Origin: Parascedosporium putredinis
Taxonomy: Eukaryota > Ascomycota > Sordariomycetes > Microascales > Microascaceae
DNA: 64,000 nucleotides
NCBI GenBank assembly: GCA_949357655.1
Contig: CASHTG010000018.1
Coordinates: 310,001-374,000 of the forward strand
Reading direction: 5' to 3'
Shown here: positions 57,285 through 64,000 of the stretch, in pieces
Layout of the letters: the number at the start of each line of letters is the position of its first letter
How positions within the stretch are numbered: position 1 is the stretch's first letter
Notes under the pieces: generated by a model
The model's input: only the letters and a program-made list of their open reading frames with translations
What the model was told of the DNA's origin: nothing
Databases searched by the model: none
Position numbers and translations under genes: made by a program

Positions 57285-59915
57285 ATGCCTCCAAAATCTG
57301 TTGTTCCTCTCAGCGAGGGTGGCACTTCAAGCAGGTCGACAAAGAATCCTCCGAGTACCTCCCCGTCGCCCAGTTCCCTACAAACGTGCATCTCGACCTC
57401 CTCCACCACAAGCTCATCCCCGACCCCTTCATTGGAAAAAATGAGCTTGAGGTTCAATGGGTCGGCGAGGCCGTGTGGTCGTACCGTACCACCTTTGCTT
57501 CTCCTGCCGACGTGCCCGAGGGCGCCCAGATTATCCTCGCTTTTGATGGCCTGGATACCTTTGCGACAGTGAAGCTCAACGGTGAAGTTATCCTCGAGAC
57601 GGAAAACATGTTTATCCCCGAGAGAGTCGATGTCACGGGCAAGCTCAAGACCGAAGCCGACAATGAGCTTGAAATTACGTTTGACAGCGCCTACCTGAGG
57701 GGCTGCCAACTCGTTGACAAGCACCATGAGCATAAATGGGGCTGCTGGAATGGTGATGTATCCAGGTTGGCTGTGCGCAAAGCTCAATATCACTGGGTAT
57801 GTCTATGTCTTCTCCCTAGCCATGTCTGCGTTCGAGAATGAATGGTTCTAATCTGTTCTGCCTATAGGGATGGGATTGGGGCCCGACTCTCATGACATGT
57901 GGCCCGTGGAGGCCCATCAACATCGAGGTCTATGACTCAAGGATAGAAGATCTCTTCTTTGAGACCGAGGTTGACCCTGAGACGAAGACGGCAAAGGTCA
58001 CCGCAATTGCCCGCACTGAGGGTCCCGCATCCAAGGTCCGCTTCGATATCTCTTTCGACGGCGCGTCCGTCGCCTCCGAGACTGCTGAAGCAATTGCCGG
58101 CATCGATACCAAGGTAGACTTTACCATCAACGATGCCAAGCTGTGGTACCCCATCCGCTACGGTGAACAGCCCCTTTACGCCATCACCGCCACTCTTCTC
58201 GCCAACGATAACGAGGTGGATACTCTCTCGAAGCGGACAGGCTTCCGAAAGGCAGAACTCGTCCAGCAGCCCCTCGAAGAGCAGCCAGGAACCAGCTTCT
58301 TCTTCCGGATCAACGGAATTCCCGTCTTTTGCGGCGGAAGCGACTGGATCCCCGCTGATAACTTTATTCCCCGCATCACACGCGAAAGCTACCGGAACTG
58401 GATTCGATTACTCGCCGACGGCAACCAATTCATGGTCCGTGTTTGGGGAGGCGGTATCTACGAGGAAGCAGCCTTTTATGAGGCCTGCGACGAGTTTGGT
58501 GTTCTTGTCTGGCAGGACTTTATGTTTGGCTGTGGCAACTACCCTGCCTGGCCCGAGTTGCTCAAATCGATTGAGCGTGAGGCCACTGCCAATGTTAAAC
58601 TTCTCCGACACCACCCCTCCATCGTTATCTGGGCTGGCAACAACGAGGACTACCAATACCAAGAAAGCGAGAACCTCACCTACGACTTCGACAACAAGGA
58701 TGCCGAGAGCTGGCTCAAGACAGACTTCCCCGCCCGCTACATCTACGAAAAGATCCTCGATGACGTCTGCAAAGAGCATATTCCTGGCACCTTTTACCAT
58801 TATGGTAGCCCCTGGGGCGGCAAGGATACCCGAGACCCCACAGTCGGTGATATTCACCAATGGAACGTCTGGCACGGTACGCAAGAAAAGTACCAAAACT
58901 TCGATACCCTTGTCGGCCGTTTCGTTTCCGAGTTCGGTATGCAGGCCTTTCCCTCGGTCAAGACCATTGACCAATACCTGCCACTCGGTCGAGACGACCC
59001 CGACCGCTACCCTCAGTCATCCACGGTTGACTTCCACAACAAGGCGGACGGTCATGAGCGCCGCATCGCGCTTTACCTCGTCGAGAATATGCGCTACGCG
59101 CCTGACCCTTGGAGCACTTTGTCTACTGTACGCAGCTGATGCAAGCCGAATGTCTCGCGTCGGCCTACCGCCTCTGGAAGCGGCAGTGGAAGGGACCCAA
59201 CCGCGAATACTGTGGCGGCGCCCTCGTATGGCAGATTAACGACTGCTGGCCCGTCACTAGCTGGTCTATCTGTGACTACTATCTCCGCCCCAAGCACGCC
59301 TACTACACGGTCAAGCGCGAGATGGCCTCCCTTAGCGTCGGCATCACCCGCCGCGAGCACCGCCACCCGCGCGATAAGCACACCCGCGTGTATATTGACA
59401 CCAAGACCCAGATCGAGATTTGGGGATCCAACCTTGCTCTGGAGGACATCACTGTTGACTGCGTCGTCAAGGCCTGGAACGTTGAAACTGGCGAGGAGAC
59501 GTACAACGAGACGACGCACAAGGACCTTGTCCTCCCCGCCAACCGATCAACGGAGATTGTCGCTCTCGACGTGCCCGTCAAGAACAAGGGTGATGAGGCG
59601 CGGACGGTGGTCGCGGCTTATCTTTACCGGGGAGAGGAGAAATTGGCGCGCTACGTCAACTGGCCGGAACCCCTCAAGTACCTGCACCTGCAGAAGCCCA
59701 AGGAGCTCGTTGCCAAAGTAGTAGAGGGTGGGGCCAAGGTAGAGATTAGCGCCGAAGTGCCTGTCAAAGCCGTGGCGTTGGAGACTGAGGATGATGCTGT
59801 TGTGTTTGAAGATAACCTTGTAGATATAGTGCCTGGGGAGGTTGTCACCATTGTCGCTAACGGTGTTAGTGAGGGGACGGTGATCACGACAAGGTATCTC
59901 AGCATGTTGAGCTAG
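57285..59915 (+). CDS. mndB: Beta-mannosidase, GH2, intracellular type
   Basis: Exo-beta-mannosidase that removes terminal beta-linked mannose. The start at 57285 (MPPKSVVPLSEG) joins 'WHFKQVDKESSEYLPVAQF' after one restored base near 57322. No signal peptide is present, which fits the intracellular clade of fungal GH2 mannosidases. The N-terminal sugar-binding domain shows 'GLDTFATVKLNGEVILETEN'. A 71-bp intron (57797-57867) lies inside 'AQYHW/GWDWGPTLM'. The catalytic barrel shows 'FRINGIPVFCGGSDWIPAD', 'MVRVWGGGIYEEAAFYEACD' and 'IVIWAGNNEDYQ' with the acid/base Glu. 'FVSEFGMQAFPS' carries the nucleophile Glu. 'YCGGALVWQINDCWPVTSW' then follows. Length is about 853 residues. A second base is missing near 59112, where 'YAPDP' must join 'EHFVYCTQLMQAECL'. 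Confidence 0.96.
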
Positions 59916-61137
59916 ATTCAAAAGCGGGGCCTTGGGTTAAGAACTGGCTAGCAGCCGGGAAGCATATGCGTTTGTCTGTTTTCCTACTCACTTTTGCCTT
60001 TATACAAGGATGGAGGTATGCTGCGTTTTAATGACGGAGCGCCACCGCGTAGCCTGGCGTGTACCATCGATTTTAGCAGTTAGATATAAGGCTATCAAAA
60101 GAAAGGGCATTATGACGTCTTTTTTTTTTTTTTTCCCTTTAAGACGCAGAGCGAATAATTTGGTTGTATCCAAGATGAGGAGGCCTGGATGGTCGGTCCC
60201 AACGAACGTTTTTGTACGATGGTATGCTAAAACCACAATGGTCATGTAATAATACATAGTAGAAGTAGTGCACATGTTGGAGCTCTTGGAGCCACATCCG
60301 TGTGGGAAAAAGACGGACACGGACTATGATCCTCCAATTATTTTTATCTTGCAGCTTTCTTTCAAGAGACAGCCCTTTCACCCTAGAAACCGGCCGAAAC
60401 CGTTGACTCGGGGAAAGGAGAAGCCAGTGGCCAGCTTGAACCTCGTCTCGGGACACAGGACGTGTTCGAGGGAGGCCGGGACCCGTGGAAGCCGTGAGGC
60501 GGGGGTAAGCGGCTGTTTGGGGCTGCGGAGGGAAAGAATGTCTACATAAGCGGGGGTAGAAAATCCTCGTCTGTCTGGCACACGAGGTCAAGAGACGTTG
60601 ACAATTTCCGAGGGCGTAGGACCTAGAATGCCGTGATCATAGCTTCGATTTAGAAGTTGGACATCACTTGATGTGCGGCGGGTTCATGGTCGATGGCGCG
60701 CCTCGGGGGCAAGGTTACGCTTGTTTGAAGCGACGAAGTGCTCGTATACACCAGTGGGTAGCAGGATTATGAAGGTGGGAAAATTGAAGGAGGAAAAAAA
60801 GGGAATTTGGTTTTGCTTGGCCCCACCAATTGCGAAGAATCGACGGGCCACCAAATTTGATCTTATCTCCACGTGATCTGTTATCAGCCTAGCGGGTGTG
60901 GCAGGTGCGCACCGCCCGTTTCCAGGCGGATTGTCTCCATTGTAGGGTTTCTCACCCCACAAGGGCAAAATTTCCAAAGCCGCTTAGAGAGAGACGACTG
61001 GACGCATACCAATTTTCCCTCTTGGTCGAAAAAAGCTTCCCACGATACCCCCATTTCCCTTCCTTTCCAACAACCACCGATTCCCTCCCAACTTTTTTTT
61101 CTTTTTTAAACGGAAAAAATCCTAATCTACAGTCACA
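59916..61137. promoter_or_regulatory. Intergenic stretch including the rpl23 promoter
   Basis: This 1.2-kb stretch has no recognised gene. Immediately before the rpl23 start is a T-rich run (61093-61107), a common element of highly expressed fungal housekeeping promoters. No further site was assigned. Confidence 0.45.
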
Positions 61138-62353
61138 ATGGCCAAGACTGGGTAAGAATTTCCTGGTGATTTTGAATCAGCTTTTTTCCTTTCCCTTTTT
61201 GTTGGTATTCAGAGCGGGCGACGACGCAACGAAGCGATGTGGGCAAAACCAGGGCTGCGAGAACGAGACCGATATTCACGAATTCGATTTGAGGCAATGG
61301 AAACGACTGCCTGTGTGTAGGAGGACATGAAAGGACCGGAATCGTCCATGCGAAAAATTATTCGAGAGACAATTTCACTCCCACTTGCTTATGGGCAAGT
61401 AGCGATTTGTCGCAACCCACCAAGACGAATATTATTTGGTGGACAAGTTTCGTGAATTTTGAGGGCCACGATCCGATCCGGCCACAACAACCAGCGAATT
61501 GCTCAGCATTCGCCCCCGAACCCGACGAATATATCTCCGCTGTTTACCTAGTCCTAGCCCTGGCGTTGTCCGCCCGCTCGCCTGTGAAGGAATACTGCCG
61601 TCGTGAGGGGAGAAGCAAGAGATGATGCAGGGGTACATATATGCGTTGGACAGAACTTGATGGCTGACCATTTTCCAGACGTGGTGCCCCCGGTGGCAAG
61701 CTCAAGATGACCCTCGGTCTCCCTGTGTATGTCAAGCCTCCTCGCTCCACGCCGTTGGCCGCGCACCGCTGTACTAGATTTCCCAAGCTAATCCCCGTGC
61801 AGTGGTGCCGTCATGAACTGCGCCGACAACTCTGGTGCCCGTAACCTGTACATCATCTCCGTCAAGGGTATTGGTGCCAGGCTCAACAGGCTCCCCGCCG
61901 GTGGTGTTGGTGACATGGTGATGGCGACCGTCAAGAAGGGAAGCCCGAGCTCCGAAAGAGGGTGCACCCCGCCGTCATCGTCAGGCAGTCCAAGCCCTGG
62001 AAGCGCTTCGACGGTGTCTTCCTCTACTTCGAGGACAACGCCGGTGTCGTACGTATTTCCTGAATACTCCCCCATTGGCCCTTGTTTCGTCTCCAGGGGA
62101 GAGCCCTATCCCTTGTCTCGTCTCCCTGCTAACGCAACGCTTGCTTTTTATAGATCGTCAACCCCAAGGGTGAGATGAAGGGCTCTGCCATCACCGGTCC
62201 CGTAGGAAAGGAGGCTGCCGAGCTATGGCCCGTACGTACTCTTCCCGCTCCTCGCACGCTTGTGGAAGTTATTTATCTTTTGGAGCCATGTACTAACTTG
62301 GGAATTTTCTTTGCCTCCAGCGTATCGCCGCCAACTCCGGTGTCGTCATGTAA
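61138..62353 (+). CDS. rpl23: 60S ribosomal protein uL14 (Rpl23)
   Basis: Universal large-subunit ribosomal protein located at the subunit interface. Five exons are joined by introns at 61152-61678, 61727-61802, 62049-62153 and 62232-62320. The first exon is only 14 nt (MAKTG) and the first intron is 527 bp, far longer than the others. The protein reads 'GGKLKMTLGLPVGAVMNCAD', 'NSGARNLYIISVKGIGARLN', 'VGDMVMATVKKG', 'PAVIVRQSKPWKRFDGVF', '[20 protein letters not shown]' and 'ITGPVGKEAAELWPRIAANS', then GVVM and stop. One A is missing near 61952, where the conserved Lys-Pro after 'ATVKKG' needs AAG-CCC. With it restored the length is 139 residues, the normal size, so the break is almost certainly not biological. 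Confidence 0.97.
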
Positions 62354-64000
62354 ACTCTTCTTGGTAACATGTCTGGTGTTTGGAGCGAAAGGAAAAACCA
62401 AAATCTTTTCAAATTACAGCGGGAAAACCCTACGAAAGAATACAAGGAAAGACTTCAGCAAAGAGGCCGCCGCCCAAACCTCCCAACAATCACGAAAAAC
62501 CCTTCGGGGAAGGAGACAAAAAGGACTAGAGGCGAGTCCTTCTTCGACCACAGTCCCCCACGGTTTTGCCAGGAGAGGAAAACTGCACGGGATGGTATGA
62601 GGGGAAAGGGGCGCTTGGGGGAGGCTGGAATGGAAACGATAAAACAACCAAAGGGTAGTGGAAATTCATCATCATGAATGGAGTTATCAAGTTCTTTTTT
62701 TCCTCTCGCCTCTCTTGCTTCTCTCCATTCTCCTACCTCTCTCTCTGTGACATGATTCTCCCTTTCAGTAGCATCCGTCTGTGTCCATAGCCGCTATTCC
62801 CTCTCCACCAACACCTTGACTTGGATCGCGACAAGTCTACGGAACAAGTGACAAGCCGACCGATTCCAACCGCAAATCAAGGTTCCCGGCTCTTTTCCCC
62901 TACCCGCCCACCCTCAGTTATCCGTAATACCCACCTGGCCGCCGCTCGCCCGTCCGGGTATTCCTCGTGATCTCGTCTCAGAAGTCGTTGCAAGTCGCAT
63001 CAGACATCAACCACTCTTGGCTAGCCTCCATGAAGGACGAGCCCTTCTTTTACACGGCGACATGAACGTCTCAGACAGAAAAGAAAGGGCAGCGGTAGTA
63101 CGTTCAAATATCTCTCTTGTCTCTTCATCAGCTTGCACTCCACACCAATACAGAGGTGGCTCGCATTATCATGGTGTCTATTCGTTTCCATCACCCTCAG
63201 GAATTACTGAGGGGACGAAAACCATAAGCGATAAGAAAAAAAGGCAACGAAAAGTCAATACAGACAGGCACGAGAAGTCAGCTGGGGATCCAGGGGATGG
63301 AGGTAAGAAAAATGGCAGCCAGAAGAAGAAAATAGTCTGTATTAGAAAAGACAGCCAGAGAAAACAAACAAGACAAGAAAACGTTCCTAGCAAGGATCGT
63401 CCTCTCCCTGTCCCCCCTCTCTCTCACCACTCTCTCCCTTTCCTTCCTTCAATTTTCCGAATTCCGTCTACCGTCCATCGTCCCATGTATATGCCCTTTT
63501 AATCAACATACGAACAAAAGAAAATCGAAAGAAAAGTGCAGCTTCGGGAATAGGAGAAAAAAGGATAAACTAAAGAAAACGACGATGACAGAAGAAAACA
63601 CCGCCCTCGTGAGGGCGGCTTGGTATCTCCATTGAATGATAAAGACATCTTCCCCCTTCGTTGCTTCGTCTTCGCTTTCCTCCCTGTTTCGTATGCCTGC
63701 TCTTGTCCTCATAGTCAAGTATAAATACAGCCAACCCCTTGTGAGAATTAAAAAGAAAAGAAAAAGAAGTTGATGTGCGCGCCGGGTATGCGAATGTATG
63801 CCGTTTTTGTTCATGCTATTGCTCCGATGCCTTGCGAAGATAACGACGGGCGGTGAAAAAAAAAGAAAAATGAGAAACGCAGTGAAAAAATAACAAAAGA
63901 GACAGAGTTGTTCCCCTCTAGCCTCACCCGGCGAGTGGGCGATGGCAATTGTGGTGAGGGAGGCACTAAAGAGGACAGATGCCCTGTCTGATTAGAGCAA
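62354..64000. other. Intergenic stretch at the right edge
   Basis: This 1.65-kb stretch has no recognised gene. It contains the rpl23 3' flank and several purine- or pyrimidine-rich runs. Confidence 0.45.

Noticed and set aside
61600..61678. Possible C/D snoRNA at the end of the first rpl23 intron
   Set aside because: The candidate C and D boxes are only about 45 nt apart, the C box is imperfect, no terminal stem forms and the D box is too near the acceptor site.
2930..62353. Reading the broken genes as a cluster of pseudogenes or programmed frameshifts
   Set aside because: The breaks hit essential single-copy genes as often as others, lie in homopolymers and are nearly all minus-one. No slippery-site pattern or shared stem-loop was seen. 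Sequence error explains them better.

Overview
The window is nuclear DNA of a filamentous ascomycete, most likely a sordariomycete. The evidence is a set of short GT-AG introns (60-200 bp) with CTAAC-type branch points, GC-rich third codon positions, a secreted esterase with a fungal cellulose-binding module (CBM1), a GH3 beta-xylosidase, a Mic60/Fcj1 homologue, a Cactin splicing factor and an intron-containing tRNA-Leu(CAG). I recognise sixteen protein genes, one tRNA and one degenerate transposon fragment. The rest is intergenic DNA with simple repeats and polypurine tracts.

Layout. 1-2.9 kb holds no recognisable gene. 2.9-4.6 kb (minus) is Cactin. 8.5-13.5 kb holds two xylan-degrading genes on the minus strand: a GH3 beta-xylosidase and a CE1 acetylxylan esterase with CBM1. 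16.6-18.6 kb (minus) is a 14-helix drug/toxin efflux transporter. 21.9-23.6 kb (minus) is a GT71 mannosyltransferase. At 26.7-27.1 kb there is a fragment of a Mutator-like (MULE) transposase with a SWIM zinc finger. 28.8-33.0 kb holds the phosphoinositide phosphatase Sac1 (minus) and a Rab5/Ypt5 GTPase (plus), diverging from one 0.7-kb spacer. 34.4-36.7 kb (plus) is Mic60. 37.4-41.6 kb (plus) holds two tandem folylpolyglutamate synthase paralogues. 41.9-43.4 kb (minus) is an uncharacterised fungal protein with an F-box/DUF7730-like start. 47.5 kb is tRNA-Leu. 47.8-50.9 kb (minus) holds a D-2-hydroxyacid dehydrogenase and a type-2 3-hydroxyacyl-CoA dehydrogenase-like SDR. 52.9-54.4 kb (plus) is a Rab4-like GTPase with a large insertion. 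57.3-59.9 kb (plus) is a cytosolic beta-mannosidase. 61.1-62.4 kb (plus) is ribosomal protein uL14/Rpl23.

The dominant technical signal is that every one of the sixteen protein genes is broken by one or more single-base indels, nearly always a missing base in a short homopolymer. About 40 candidate sites can be placed by following conserved protein sequence from frame to frame. Even the essential gene rpl23 is hit, and restoring one base gives a normal 139-residue protein. I read these as sequencing or assembly errors, not pseudogenes. Coordinates below therefore span several frames, and exact residue numbers are approximate.

I see no defence system, biosynthetic gene cluster or clearly novel multi-gene system. 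The most interesting biology is the tandem FPGS pair with its intron asymmetry, the expanded Rab4-like GTPase, the paired xylan-degradation genes, the shared Sac1/Rab5 spacer and a putative two-CxxC zinc site in the uncharacterised protein.
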